A stretch of DNA of 63,311 nt from the NCBI RefSeq assembly GCF_001635685.1, contig NZ_LWFF01000319.1, positions 1-63,311 on the forward strand, in the 5' to 3' direction. This document shows, piece by piece, positions 37,445 to 46,018 of the stretch (positions are counted from its first letter, which is position 1; each line of letters opens with the position of its first letter). Below the pieces are notes generated by a model that made no database searches, was not told the DNA's origin, and was given only the letters and a program-made list of their open reading frames with translations. The translations under genes and the position numbers were made by a program. This DNA is from Erythrobacter sp. HI0063 (lineage in GTDB: Bacteria > Pseudomonadota > Alphaproteobacteria > Sphingomonadales > Sphingomonadaceae).

Positions 37445-37870
37445 TCAGTCGAGATATTCGGGCGGCACCTTCCCGCCATGCGCCGCCAGTTCGCGCATCG
37501 TGCGCCTGTGCAACCAGACATTGTCTTCCGCCGAGCCTTCGTAATCCTCGCGCCCCAGCTCGCTGGCGAGCGCCTTGCGGCTGGCATAATCGGAATCGAC
37601 ATTGATCAGCTTGAGCAGGTCGACGATCGAAGTGCGCCAATTGAGGCGATCGGCGCCGGGCATCGAATCGAGGTGGTTTTCGACGTCGACGGTGTCGATC
37701 GATTGCCGTTCGACCACCGGCGCGTCGGCCCAGGCATTACCGGTCTTGGGCGCGGGCTTGCCAGCGGGAGCCGTGCCGGGCTTGGCAGCGGGTCGTGCAG
37801 CGGATGGAGCCTGCTTAGCAGGCTCGTCCTTGCCGAAGATCGCGTCCTTGATCGAACTGAAGATACCCAT
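37445..37870 (-). CDS. DUF3597 family protein
   Basis: The 141-residue protein starts MGIFSSIKDAIFG, has a Pro/Ala/Lys-rich linker to about residue 45, and a C-terminal DUF3597 domain (LNWRTSIVDLLKLINVDSDYASRKALASELG). The domain has no known function; the N-terminal motif recalls LysM-associated or amphipathic membrane-binding segments of this family. It is monocistronic, between DUF885 and a divergent small membrane gene. Confidence 0.78.
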   Translation of the reverse strand: MGIFSSIKDAIFGKDEPAKQAPSAARPAAKPGTAPAGKPAPKTGNAWADAPVVERQSIDTVDVENHLDSMPGADRLNWRTSIVDLLKLINVDSDYASRKALASELGREDYEGSAEDNVWLHRRTMRELAAHGGKVPPEYLD

Positions 37871-37995
37871 ATCGCAACCCTTTCGGTGGTGCGCGCATGA
37901 TCGCGGCGCATTCGCAGGAAGAACGGGTGTTGGCGAGACGCGTTCCGCAGCTTTGCGCTTCCTTTCGCCGTCCCGTCGCGGCTAGGATGCGGGGC

Positions 37996-38199
37996 ATGAC
38001 CGATGCCGTGCTCTCGATCGTCGTCCTGCTGGCCATCGCGCTGATCGTGGGCGCGGTGTTCGCCTATCGTGGCGGGTATCGCCGCCAGGCGGTGTTGATG
38101 GTTATCCTGGCGCTTGTCGCGGGGATGAATGTGGCGATCTGGACGGTCCCGAACGAAGCGGGCGAAGCCCCGCTCGACCGGATCGAGCGGGGCCGCTGA
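37996..38199 (+). CDS. small two-helix membrane protein
   Basis: The 67-residue protein has two membrane helices (about 5-24 and 33-52) linked by an Arg-rich turn, and a charged C-terminal tail. ATG at 37996 is preceded by GGATGCGGGG. It resembles many unclassified inner-membrane miniproteins. No family or function can be given. Confidence 0.55.
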   Translation: MTDAVLSIVVLLAIALIVGAVFAYRGGYRRQAVLMVILALVAGMNVAIWTVPNEAGEAPLDRIERGR

Positions 38200-38218
38200 G
38201 GCCGCTTCGGCTGGCGGA

Positions 38219-38914
38219 TTAGTCCGGCAGCACCCAGCGCACCGCGCTTTCGTAACTGCCAGCGATCGGCTCGCCCGAACCGGTGCGCGCCGGCTGGAAC
38301 TTCGCGCGCCGCTCCAGTAATTGGCAGGTCGCCTGATCGAGCGCGGAATGGCCGGTCGATCCGGTGATCGTGCAATTGGTCACGCGGCCATTGGCGGCGA
38401 TTTCGAGCCGGAAGCGCGCCGTACCGGTCATCTCGCGGTTGATCCATGACGAACGGTAATCGTCCGTGCTGATCCAGGCGGAAGGATCGTTGCGCGGCTT
38501 CGCGCCGACCGAAGGGCCGACCGGAGGCTGGGTCGGCGTGACGCGCGGAGTCGGCACCGGATCGAGGCCGAGCGTCGGGCCGGGCCGCGGCACCGGGGGC
38601 GCGGGCGGCAGGATGATTTCGGTCGAATCGAAACGCGGCGCGGGGACCGGCAGGTCGAGCGGGGGTTTGGGGATGACCATCGGCGGAGTGACCTGCGCGA
38701 CATCTGGCATATTATTGGTCGGCTCTGGCGTTGGTTCCGGCGGAGGGGGCGGCGCATCCTTGATGTCATAGGTCGGGATGAATTCGTCGGGGGGCGCAAG
38801 CGTCCCCGAAACGGTCAGTCCGGTGACGATTGCCACGCCGACCGCAGCGTGGATGGCGACGACCCCAGCCATGCTGGCGGGCGACGGGCGGCGGGTCTGG
38901 TCGAGATAAGCCAT
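38219..38914 (-). CDS. tonB: TonB-family energy transducer
   Basis: TonB couples the proton-motive force to outer-membrane receptors. The 231-residue protein has one N-terminal membrane helix (about 17-38), a long Pro-rich periplasmic spacer with Pro-Thr-Pro-Glu-Pro repeats, and a C-terminal TonB domain (ARFRLEIAANGRVTNCTITGSTGHSALDQATCQLLERRAKFQPA). The ATG at 38914 has AGGAAGAGGA upstream. No exbB/exbD or receptor gene is adjacent, so partners are elsewhere. Confidence 0.9.
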   Translation of the reverse strand: MAYLDQTRRPSPASMAGVVAIHAAVGVAIVTGLTVSGTLAPPDEFIPTYDIKDAPPPPPEPTPEPTNNMPDVAQVTPPMVIPKPPLDLPVPAPRFDSTEIILPPAPPVPRPGPTLGLDPVPTPRVTPTQPPVGPSVGAKPRNDPSAWISTDDYRSSWINREMTGTARFRLEIAANGRVTNCTITGSTGHSALDQATCQLLERRAKFQPARTGSGEPIAGSYESAVRWVLPD

Positions 38915-38983
38915 ATGCAAGATCCTCTTCCTTTCGCAGCCCGCTTGTTTTGCGACACGATGGGGCGGGCTTACGATGAGAGG

Positions 38984-38995
38984 ATGTTACAACAT
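38984..38995. promoter_or_regulatory. short dyad upstream of tonB
   Basis: ATGTT-AC-AACAT is an inverted repeat 70 bp upstream of the tonB ATG. On the minus strand TTGCCA lies 8-13 bp upstream of it, so the dyad would overlap a promoter spacer or -10 region. It is a candidate operator with no known binder. Confidence 0.3.
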
Positions 38996-39061
38996 TACTG
39001 GGATGGCAAGCGGTTTCGCGTTGCGGTTTGCAACCGACCGGGCCTCTGTATGGCCAATACG

Positions 39062-39097
39062 AAAAACCCTCCCGCCCTAAAACAGGGCGGGAGGGTT
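39062..39097 (-). terminator. intrinsic terminator of the alpha/beta hydrolase gene
   Basis: A 13-bp perfect stem, AACCCTCCCGCCC with GGGCGGGAGGGTT, encloses TAAAACA. On the minus strand it is followed by a five-base T-run. It begins 34 bp after the hydrolase stop. Confidence 0.9.
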
Positions 39098-39131
39098 CGA
39101 TATCAGACGGATGTGCGCCTTTCAGGGCGCG

Positions 39132-39788
39132 TCACTTGATCGGGCAGCTCGGGTCGAGGCGGAAGTCGAGATAATTGTCGACCGAGGCCATCAATTCCTT
39201 CTGCTCGTTTTCGAAGAAGTGATTGGCGCGCGGGATTTCCTCGTGATGCACGGTGATGTGCTTTTGCGTGCGCAGCTTTTCCACCAGCTTGGTGACCGCC
39301 TGGGGCTGCACCACCGTATCCTGCGCGCCGTGGATGAAGATGCCGCTGGCTGGGCAGGGGGCAAGAAACGTGAAATCGTACATGCTCGCCGGGGCGCCGA
39401 CGCTGATCCAGCCACGGATTTCCGGACGGCGCATCAGCAATTGCATCCCGATCAGCGCGCCGAAGCTGACGCCTGCGACCCAGGTGGTCTGCGCTTCGGG
39501 GTGGATCTGCTGCACCCAGTCGAGCGCGCTGGCTGCATCGGACAATTCGCCGATCCCGTTGTCGAAACTGCCCTGGCTGCGCCCGACGCCGCGAAAGTTG
39601 AATCGCAACACGGCGAACCCGCGATCGACGAAGGTTTTGTAGAGCTTCTGCGTGATCTGTTCGTTCATCGTGCCGCCGCCCTGGGGGTGCGGATGCAGGA
39701 TCATCGCTACGGGCGCGCGCGGGCGCGGGGCGGGAGAGAAACGGCCTTCGAGGCGGCCTTCGGGGCCGGGAAAGATCACGGTCGGCAT
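39132..39788 (-). CDS. alpha/beta hydrolase
   Basis: The 218-residue hydrolase has the oxyanion-region HPHPQGGG near 32-39, the nucleophile elbow GVSFG with Ser108, an Asp in HGAQDTVVQP and a late catalytic His in IPRANHFF. It resembles dienelactone-hydrolase-like serine hydrolases. It is divergent from the two cysteine desulfurase genes. Related hydrolases are often next to Fe-S cluster genes in alphaproteobacteria, but the role there is unknown. The ATG at 39788 removes a low-complexity upstream extension. Confidence 0.82.
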   Translation of the reverse strand: MPTVIFPGPEGRLEGRFSPAPRPRAPVAMILHPHPQGGGTMNEQITQKLYKTFVDRGFAVLRFNFRGVGRSQGSFDNGIGELSDAASALDWVQQIHPEAQTTWVAGVSFGALIGMQLLMRRPEIRGWISVGAPASMYDFTFLAPCPASGIFIHGAQDTVVQPQAVTKLVEKLRTQKHITVHHEEIPRANHFFENEQKELMASVDNYLDFRLDPSCPIK

Positions 39789-39894
39789 CGGGTGGGGTAC
39801 CTGTGCGAAAGGGTTGCGGCGCATCGCGCGTGGCGGGCGCCCGGTAGCAAGCTGGAAGTCGCGCGCTATATAGGGTTTTCCCGCAAATTCGCAA

Positions 39895-40983
39895 TTGTTT
39901 CGAGCACGTCCCATTCCGACCCCGAACTCCGACCGCATCTATCTCGATCACGCCGCCACCACGCCGTTGCGCCCGCAGGCGCGCGCCGCGATGGAGGAGG
40001 GGTTCGGGCTCTGGGCCAATCCATCCAGTCCGCATGGCGAAGGCCGCAAGGCCCGCGCCGCTCTGGAAGACGCGCGCGAGCGGATCAAGACGGCGCTGGG
40101 CTGGACGGGCGAGCTAATCTTCACCAGCGGCGCGAGCGAGGCGGCAGCGCTGGCCCTGGGCCGGGCGAAGGGTGGCAGGAGTTTCGTCAGCGCTGTGGAA
40201 CACGATTGCCTGCCGCAGGCCGCGCCCGGTGCGGAAGTGCTGCCGGTTCTTGCTGACGGGCAGCTCGATCTGGCGGCACTCGTCGAGGCGATTGGGGCCG
40301 ATCGTCCAATAGTGGCGGTGCAGCAGGTCAATTCCGAAACCGGCAACCGACAGGCGATCGAGCCGATCCACGAGCGGGTTTCCGACGCCGGTGGACTGCT
40401 GATCGCGGACTGCGCGCAGGCGGCGGGAAAGTTGACGATCCTCCCTTGCGACATGGCCATGATCGCGGCGCATAAGTTCGGCGGACCGATCGGGATCGGT
40501 GCGCTGCTGGTGCGCGACTTTGCCATGCTGGAGCCCTCTGGCGGGCACGAGCGCGGCTATCGGCGCGGGACCGAGAACCTGCCCGGCGTGTTCGGCATGG
40601 CGGCGGCGCTGGAAGCCTGCTCCGAATCCTATCTCGACGAAGACGTGCTGCGGGCGTTCGACGCGTTCGAACGCGAATGCCGCTCGGCTGGCGGCACGCC
40701 GCTGTCGGATCGCCTGTCCGATCCCACGCCCTATATCCGCGCCATCGCCATGCCGAACCTGTCCGCCACCGCGCAGGTAATGCGGTTCGACATGGCGGGG
40801 ATCGCGGTATCGCAAGGCTCCGCCTGTTCGAGCGGGACGATGAAGACCAGCCGCGTGCTCGATGCGATGGGCGTCGAACCGGATATCGCAGCGAACACCA
40901 TCCGTGTGAGCCTCGGCTGGAACACCACGCGCGCCGAGGTGGAACGTTTCGCCGAAACATGGTTAGGGATGGCGCGACCATGA
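39895..40983 (+). CDS. cysteine desulfurase family protein (first of two)
   Basis: This 362-residue aminotransferase class V enzyme takes sulfur from cysteine with PLP. The cofactor lysine is Lys194 (AAHKFGGPIG) and the persulfide cysteine is Cys311 (SQGSACSSG). The N terminus is RIYLDHAATTPLRPQAR. No ATG is available before that motif; a TTG at 39895 is the best start, with a weak ribosome binding site, so the start is uncertain. The stop overlaps the start of the second desulfurase gene (ATGA). It is less similar to IscS than its neighbour. Confidence 0.87.
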   Translation: MFRARPIPTPNSDRIYLDHAATTPLRPQARAAMEEGFGLWANPSSPHGEGRKARAALEDARERIKTALGWTGELIFTSGASEAAALALGRAKGGRSFVSAVEHDCLPQAAPGAEVLPVLADGQLDLAALVEAIGADRPIVAVQQVNSETGNRQAIEPIHERVSDAGGLLIADCAQAAGKLTILPCDMAMIAAHKFGGPIGIGALLVRDFAMLEPSGGHERGYRRGTENLPGVFGMAAALEACSESYLDEDVLRAFDAFERECRSAGGTPLSDRLSDPTPYIRAIAMPNLSATAQVMRFDMAGIAVSQGSACSSGTMKTSRVLDAMGVEPDIAANTIRVSLGWNTTRAEVERFAETWLGMARP

Positions 40984-42071
40984 TCTATCTCGATTACCAA
41001 GCAACCACCCCGCTCGCGCCCGAAGCGCGGGACGAAATGCTGCGCTGGCTCGACGGGCCGGGCGGTTCCGGCTTCGGCAATCCGCACAGTCCCCACCGCA
41101 TGGGCCGCCAGGCCAAGGCCGCGATCGAAGTCGCGCGCGAGCGTGTGGCGGAACTGTTCCCCGCCGGCGGCCGCGTGATCTTCACCAGCGGCGCGACCGA
41201 GGCGATCAATCTCGCCATCAGGGGCAGCGGCACTGGCGGCACCGTCTCCGTCTCCGCGATCGAGCATGCCGCCGTGCTCGACACGGCGCGCGCGGTCGGC
41301 AACTGCCACGAATTGAACGTGGCCAAGAACGGCCAGTGCAACACCAAGCAGGATCTCCCCGCCGACACGCGGCTCGTCTGCGTGATGCAGGTCAATAACG
41401 AGATCGGCACGATCCAGCCCACGGTCGAATGGCATCGCAAGGCCAAATCCGCGAATGCGCTCTATCTGTGCGACGCGGTGCAGGCCTATGGCCGCATGGA
41501 AGTGACCGGTGCGGACATGGTCGCGATCAGCGCGCACAAGTTTCACGGCCCCAAGGGCGTCGGCGCCTTGTGGCTGCGAAAAGGATTGGACATCGCCGAG
41601 GTCCAGACCGGCGGCGGACAGGAATTCGGCATCCGTTCGGGCACGCTGTCCCCGGCCCTGATCGCGGGCATGGGCGTCGCGGCGAAGGAAGCGAAGGAGC
41701 GGATGGAGCAGGACGCCGATCATGTCGACAAGCTCTGGACCCGCGCCTGCGAGCTTTTCTCGGACTGGGAGTTGAACGGCAGCGCTGAGGCGCGCTGGCA
41801 TGGAAACATGAACATCCGCCCGGCGGGCAAGAACGCCGGCGGGCTCGACGTGAACCGGCTGATGAGCGAATGCCGCGACGTGATGTTCAGCGCCGGAAGC
41901 GCCTGTGCCAGCGGATCGGGCCGGACCAGCCATGTTCTGGAAGCGATCGGCCTGTCGCAGAAAAAAGCCAAGGCCTCGATCCGGCTGGGCTGGGGCCGCT
42001 ATACCACGATGGACGAGATCGAGACGGCGGCGGCCAAGATCAACGCGGCGGCGAAGGAGCAGGGCGTATGA
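40980..42071 (+). CDS. cysteine desulfurase family protein (second of two)
   Basis: The 363-residue paralogue has the PLP Lys187 (SAHKFHGPKGVGALWL) and active Cys309 (FSAGSACASGSGRTSH), with the longer IscS/NifS-like active loop. It starts at ATG 40980 within the stop of the preceding desulfurase and ends overlapping the ferredoxin start, so all three are translationally coupled. The pair may form a heteromeric or task-divided sulfur source for Fe-S clusters or tRNA thiolation. No scaffold gene (IscU, SufB) is adjacent. Confidence 0.9.
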   Translation: MIYLDYQATTPLAPEARDEMLRWLDGPGGSGFGNPHSPHRMGRQAKAAIEVARERVAELFPAGGRVIFTSGATEAINLAIRGSGTGGTVSVSAIEHAAVLDTARAVGNCHELNVAKNGQCNTKQDLPADTRLVCVMQVNNEIGTIQPTVEWHRKAKSANALYLCDAVQAYGRMEVTGADMVAISAHKFHGPKGVGALWLRKGLDIAEVQTGGGQEFGIRSGTLSPALIAGMGVAAKEAKERMEQDADHVDKLWTRACELFSDWELNGSAEARWHGNMNIRPAGKNAGGLDVNRLMSECRDVMFSAGSACASGSGRTSHVLEAIGLSQKKAKASIRLGWGRYTTMDEIETAAAKINAAAKEQGV

Positions 42072-42409
42072 GTGAGACGATCGGATTGCGCCTGCGTACG
42101 CCCAAGGGCGACATCGTCGAAGCGCGTGGGGCCATCGGCGATACGCTGCTGCGCGCCGCGCAGGCCGCCGGGCTTCCCCTGGAGGGGACGTGCGAGGGGC
42201 AGATGGCGTGTTCGACCTGCCATGTCGTGGTCGATCCCGAATGGTTCGACCGGCTGGAGGCCGCGAGCGAGGAGGAAGAGGACATGCTCGACCTCGCCGC
42301 AGGCGTGCGCCGCACCAGCCGCCTCTCCTGCCAGATCGTGCTGGACGAGACGCTGGACGGGCTGAGCGTGGACGTTCCGACCGAAAGCCACGACGCGCGG
42401 CGGTTCTGA
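42068..42409 (+). CDS. 2Fe-2S ferredoxin (adrenodoxin/ISC-type)
   Basis: The 113-residue electron carrier has the vertebrate/ISC-type cluster ligands Cys42, Cys48, Cys51 and Cys88 (C-x5-C-x2-C-x36-C), with CEGQMACSTC and RLSCQI segments and an acidic helix EEEEDMLDLAAG typical of ISC ferredoxins. It likely supplies electrons for Fe-S assembly or for a P450/dioxygenase. The ATG overlaps the upstream stop (ATGA). Confidence 0.93.
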   Translation: MSETIGLRLRTPKGDIVEARGAIGDTLLRAAQAAGLPLEGTCEGQMACSTCHVVVDPEWFDRLEAASEEEEDMLDLAAGVRRTSRLSCQIVLDETLDGLSVDVPTESHDARRF

Positions 42410-42422
42410 CGCGGCTCCGCTT

Positions 42423-43367
42423 TCAGAATCCAGTCGAAAACCCGACTCGCCAGACCAGCTCGGTATCGTCGAGCCCATTGGCCACCCGGTCGTTGAGCAT
42501 CCAGTAATCGAGCCCCGCCGTCAGCCTGACCGCGCTCGCCGCACCCTTGAACGGATTGGCCGCCACGCCAGCGCCCACTCGGAAGAACCCGAAAGTCGGC
42601 GTGCCGCCATCGACGCCGCTGTAGAAACTGTCGGACAGGCCGATCGCCATCGGTATCGACACGGTGACGCCGCCGTCCCCAGAGCCCAGCAGCACGCTCG
42701 GCGCGATGGACGGCTGGATATACAGCGCGTCGGGGCGATTGGGCTGGCCGATCTCCTGCACCATGCGCAGGGCAGGCTGAACCGAGAAGCCGCGCGCCTC
42801 TGCCGCCTCGCCCCATAATCCGCTGTCGTCGAATGTCAGGGTGAGATCGAAATCGTCGTATTCGTCGAACGAATTGGCGGGGGAGAGATAGCGGAAATAG
42901 GTCGCGCTGACGCCCACACGCTCCGCGATCTGGACTGCCCCGCCGATATAGATGTCGGCTTCGTACCATCCGGGCGTGGAGCCGCTGTTCGGCTGGCCGA
43001 GGCCGGGACTGCCGCTCTGCATGCTGTTCCAGTTACCGACGAACACGCTCGCATCGGTAATCGCCCCGCCGGTCAATTCCGGTAGCGCGACGGTGAGCGT
43101 GGCATAGGGTTGATAGCTCGTCGCATCGGCGAAGGCGACGCCGCGCGAGATATACTGGCCCACCACGCTCGCCCCGAACGAGACCGACACGCGGCCCGGC
43201 GCTTCTTCGGCCAGCGGCACGGTCTCCGGCGGCGTCGCGTCGGCCACGGTTTGCGGACCGGTCTGCTCGGGCTGGGCACCGTCATTGGCAGGCTGCCCCT
43301 CGGCCGCCGCGAGCGGAGCCGAGCAGGCGAGAAGGGCAAGGGCGCACGATAGGGGCCGGCGGCGCAT
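42423..43367 (-). CDS. outer-membrane beta-barrel-like protein (TorF-like)
   Basis: The 314-residue protein has a signal peptide (cleavage near Leu-Ala-Ala-Ala, residue ~21), an acidic/Pro-rich linker, and a series of amphipathic strands starting with VSFGASVVGQYISRGVAFAD, which resembles the TorF/Gcw_chp putative porins. The last residue is Phe after GFST-Gly, the usual outer-membrane insertion signal. Substrate unknown. It converges on the ferredoxin gene, with a 13-bp gap. The start is the ATG at 43367. Confidence 0.68.
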   Translation of the reverse strand: MRRRPLSCALALLACSAPLAAAEGQPANDGAQPEQTGPQTVADATPPETVPLAEEAPGRVSVSFGASVVGQYISRGVAFADATSYQPYATLTVALPELTGGAITDASVFVGNWNSMQSGSPGLGQPNSGSTPGWYEADIYIGGAVQIAERVGVSATYFRYLSPANSFDEYDDFDLTLTFDDSGLWGEAAEARGFSVQPALRMVQEIGQPNRPDALYIQPSIAPSVLLGSGDGGVTVSIPMAIGLSDSFYSGVDGGTPTFGFFRVGAGVAANPFKGAASAVRLTAGLDYWMLNDRVANGLDDTELVWRVGFSTGF

Positions 43368-43517
43368 GGGCTCTAACTCCAGATTCTCGATGTCCGACCA
43401 CAGCGGCACCGTTTGCAAGGCGGGCGCCCATTCAGCAATCCTCGCGCCGTAGCAAGCGGGATTTCGGTGCGAGGGTCGAGCACCGATCGCGGTAACGCCA
43501 AGACCTCCGGCTCGTTC

Positions 43518-45227
43518 CTACTCGCTTTCGTCCTTTCCAGCGAGGTCCATACGCACCTCGCGCTCGCGGGGAAGGAAGGCCGGGGCAGGTTCGTTCGACG
43601 CAGCCGCGTCGAGACCGGCTGCGACCGCCAGCATCCGTTCGCGCAGGCGGCAATGCATCTTCCATCCGCATTTGGGATCGCTCGACCGGGCCATGAAGCG
43701 CACGACCATCGCCTGCGCGTTTTGGCCGACGACTTCGCAGATCGCGTCGTCGGGATCGACCACATCCTCGTCCTGCTCGACGAATTCGCGGAACGGGCCA
43801 CGTAGTTTCTCGACATCGGAGCGATTGTCGAGTTCGAGCTCGACATGCATCATCAAGCTGGCATCGCGCTTGGTCCAGTTCTCGAAGCTCTTGTTCGTGA
43901 AATCGCTGAGCGGCGCGATTACGCGGCGTTCGTCCCATGTCCGCAGGCGTAGATGGGTGAAGCCGATCTTCTCCACATAGCACCACTGGCCCTCGTACTG
44001 CACCGCATCGCCGATCCGGGCGGTCTGCGCGAAAGCGATCTGCACGCTCGACATGATGTCGCCCAGCAATTTGCGCCCCGCAAACACCAGCACGAGACCG
44101 AGCACGCCGGCAGAAGCCAGGATCGAAAAGCCGAGCGTGCTCGAAACATCGCTGGCGACGAGGAGGAAACCGACTGCGGCCAGCATCACCAGCGCCGTCA
44201 CGATCCGCCTGATCGCGCTCAGTTTAGTGTAATAGTCCCGGTCGTTGCCATTGTCCGGATCTTCGAGCGCGTCGGTCCGCTTGTCGGTCGCGATCTCGAA
44301 CATGGCTTCGATGATCGACAGACCGATGCCGAGAACCGCCGCGATGATCAGGACCAGTTGCAGCGGATCGAGCAGATCCTTGACCGGGCCGGAGAGGCGG
44401 AAAAACGTCTCGCGCACCAGCGCGAACGTTCCGGCGAAGGCCAGCAGGACGGCGGGCAGGTGTACCGCGCGCAGCACGCCATGAATCGTATCGTCGTGCT
44501 GAAAACGGCTGCGGAAGCGACGAATGCCGAGATAGGTGAAGAAGGCGGCAAACGCCGCCACGATCAGTATCAGCGGGAGGGCGATGACCTCCCACCAGGC
44601 CAATGTCCAGAACGCCTGTTCGCGCAGAAATGGGGGCAAGGCCTTCTCGAACCGGGTCGGCCCATAGGTCTCGTAAAGCGCGGGCACGTTGGCAACCGTC
44701 TGCCTGCTGAACACCCAGACCGGCTCTCCGCCCGGCGCCTGCACCCTTGCGATGCGGATCGGCACGGACCGACCTTCCGTCTCGATCTCGGCAAGAGTGA
44801 TCGAGCGCCGCGGCGTGCCCGCCATCGGATCCTTGCTGCTCGTTTCGGTGTCGACGGCATCGGGCCGGTCGGGAAGGACGGCCCAGTCGATCGCGACCGA
44901 TCGTTCGAGCAGATCGTAAAGCGCCGCCGTGACGTCGCGCTGCGATGCGTCGGTGCCATCGAGATTGGCAAAATCGAGTGCAGCGGATGCACGCGTCCAC
45001 TCGCGCGCCTCGCCCGCCGCCATGAAGGTTTCGACCAGACCCATCGGCGTATCGAGTTCGAGCGGCGTTCCCGCGCCGCCGCCGTTCTCGAGCCGGTCGA
45101 CTTGATAGACAAACGGTTCGGAACTCTGCGCGATGTCGCGCTGGGATTGGGCCCCGAGCGGGACGGCGCCGAGCGCGGCTGTCAGTGCCGTCAGAAAGGC
45201 GAACAGGTATGTGCGTAAAGCCGACAT
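43518..45227 (-). CDS. MscS-family mechanosensitive channel with large N-terminal domain
   Basis: The 569-residue protein has a signal peptide (about 1-26), a ~170-residue periplasmic domain, then five membrane helices between about 205 and 395. The last contains the MscS pore-lining pattern (LGLVLVFAGRKLLGDIMSSVQIAFAQTARIGDAV), followed by the cytosolic beta domain and C-terminal domain. It probably opens on hypo-osmotic shock or has a role in the cell envelope. Intergenic 43368-43517 holds no clear gene. The ATG at 45227 precedes the signal peptide. Confidence 0.88.
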   Translation of the reverse strand: MSALRTYLFAFLTALTAALGAVPLGAQSQRDIAQSSEPFVYQVDRLENGGGAGTPLELDTPMGLVETFMAAGEAREWTRASAALDFANLDGTDASQRDVTAALYDLLERSVAIDWAVLPDRPDAVDTETSSKDPMAGTPRRSITLAEIETEGRSVPIRIARVQAPGGEPVWVFSRQTVANVPALYETYGPTRFEKALPPFLREQAFWTLAWWEVIALPLILIVAAFAAFFTYLGIRRFRSRFQHDDTIHGVLRAVHLPAVLLAFAGTFALVRETFFRLSGPVKDLLDPLQLVLIIAAVLGIGLSIIEAMFEIATDKRTDALEDPDNGNDRDYYTKLSAIRRIVTALVMLAAVGFLLVASDVSSTLGFSILASAGVLGLVLVFAGRKLLGDIMSSVQIAFAQTARIGDAVQYEGQWCYVEKIGFTHLRLRTWDERRVIAPLSDFTNKSFENWTKRDASLMMHVELELDNRSDVEKLRGPFREFVEQDEDVVDPDDAICEVVGQNAQAMVVRFMARSSDPKCGWKMHCRLRERMLAVAAGLDAAASNEPAPAFLPREREVRMDLAGKDESE

Positions 45228-45302
45228 CTTTCTCCCTCTGGAAAGCAATGAACGATACGGCCTATGTTTCCGAAACGCTGCGGAAGGCGTTCAAATCATA
45301 TG

Positions 45303-45333
45303 AAAAACCCCGCCGCATCGCTGCGACGGGGTT
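45303..45333 (-). terminator. intrinsic terminator of the PfpI-like gene
   Basis: AACCCCG and CGGGGTT (45306-45312 and 45327-45333) pair, with an inner CGCA/TGCG extension. On the minus strand a five-base T-run follows. It is 28 bp beyond the stop of the gene ending at 45361 and upstream of the MscS gene. Confidence 0.88.
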
Positions 45334-45360
45334 CTCAAAAAAATCGGACTGTGCGTGTGA

Positions 45361-45918
45361 TCAGGCGGTTTCGAGAGCCTTCTCGTCCACAGTCTCGCCG
45401 ACCGCTTCGATCAGCGCCTTGCTGAAGGCGGGGATGTCGTTCGGATTGCGGCTGGTGATGAGATTGCCGTCGATCGCGACTTCCTGGTCGACCACGTTCG
45501 CGCCCGCATTCTTGAGGTCGGTGCGGATCGATTTGTAGGAGGTCGCGGTCTTACCCTTCACGATGTCCGCTTCGATCAGCAGCCAGGGGGCGTGGCAGAT
45601 CGCGGCGATCGGCTTGCCCGACATGGCGAAATCCTTGACGAGGGCGACGGCGCGGTCTTCCACGCGCAGAAGGTCGGGATTGATCTGGCCGCCGGGCAGC
45701 AGGAGCGCGTCATAGCCTTCGCAGCTGCTGACTTCGTCCAGAGTCTTGTCGACCTTGACGCTGTCGCCCCAATCGTCGGTATCCCAGCCCTTGATCTCGC
45801 CGCTTTCGAGGCTGACGACGGTGGTTTCGATGCCCGCCTTTTCCAGATTGGCCTTGGGCTTCATCAGTTCGGACTGTTCGAAACCGTTGGTGGCGAGGAT
45901 GAGGACGCGTTTTGCCAT
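45361..45918 (-). CDS. DJ-1/PfpI family protein (class I glutamine amidotransferase-like)
   Basis: The 185-residue protein has the nucleophile elbow AAICHAPW with Cys108 and His109, Glu14 next to the active site (NGFEQSELMKP), and the LLLPGGQINPDLLR loop. Members act as stress proteins, glyoxalase III-like or protein deglycases; the biochemical role of each is debated. It is monocistronic, with its own terminator, and divergent from parC. Confidence 0.92.
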   Translation of the reverse strand: MAKRVLILATNGFEQSELMKPKANLEKAGIETTVVSLESGEIKGWDTDDWGDSVKVDKTLDEVSSCEGYDALLLPGGQINPDLLRVEDRAVALVKDFAMSGKPIAAICHAPWLLIEADIVKGKTATSYKSIRTDLKNAGANVVDQEVAIDGNLITSRNPNDIPAFSKALIEAVGETVDEKALETA

Positions 45919-46018
45919 GAGAGTATCTCCATTGAGTTCGTGTTACCGGACTTACGCATGGGGAAAGCATGGCGTTCCGCGCTTCTAGCCGAGCCGGGGC
46001 GGTGATAGGGTGAATGGC

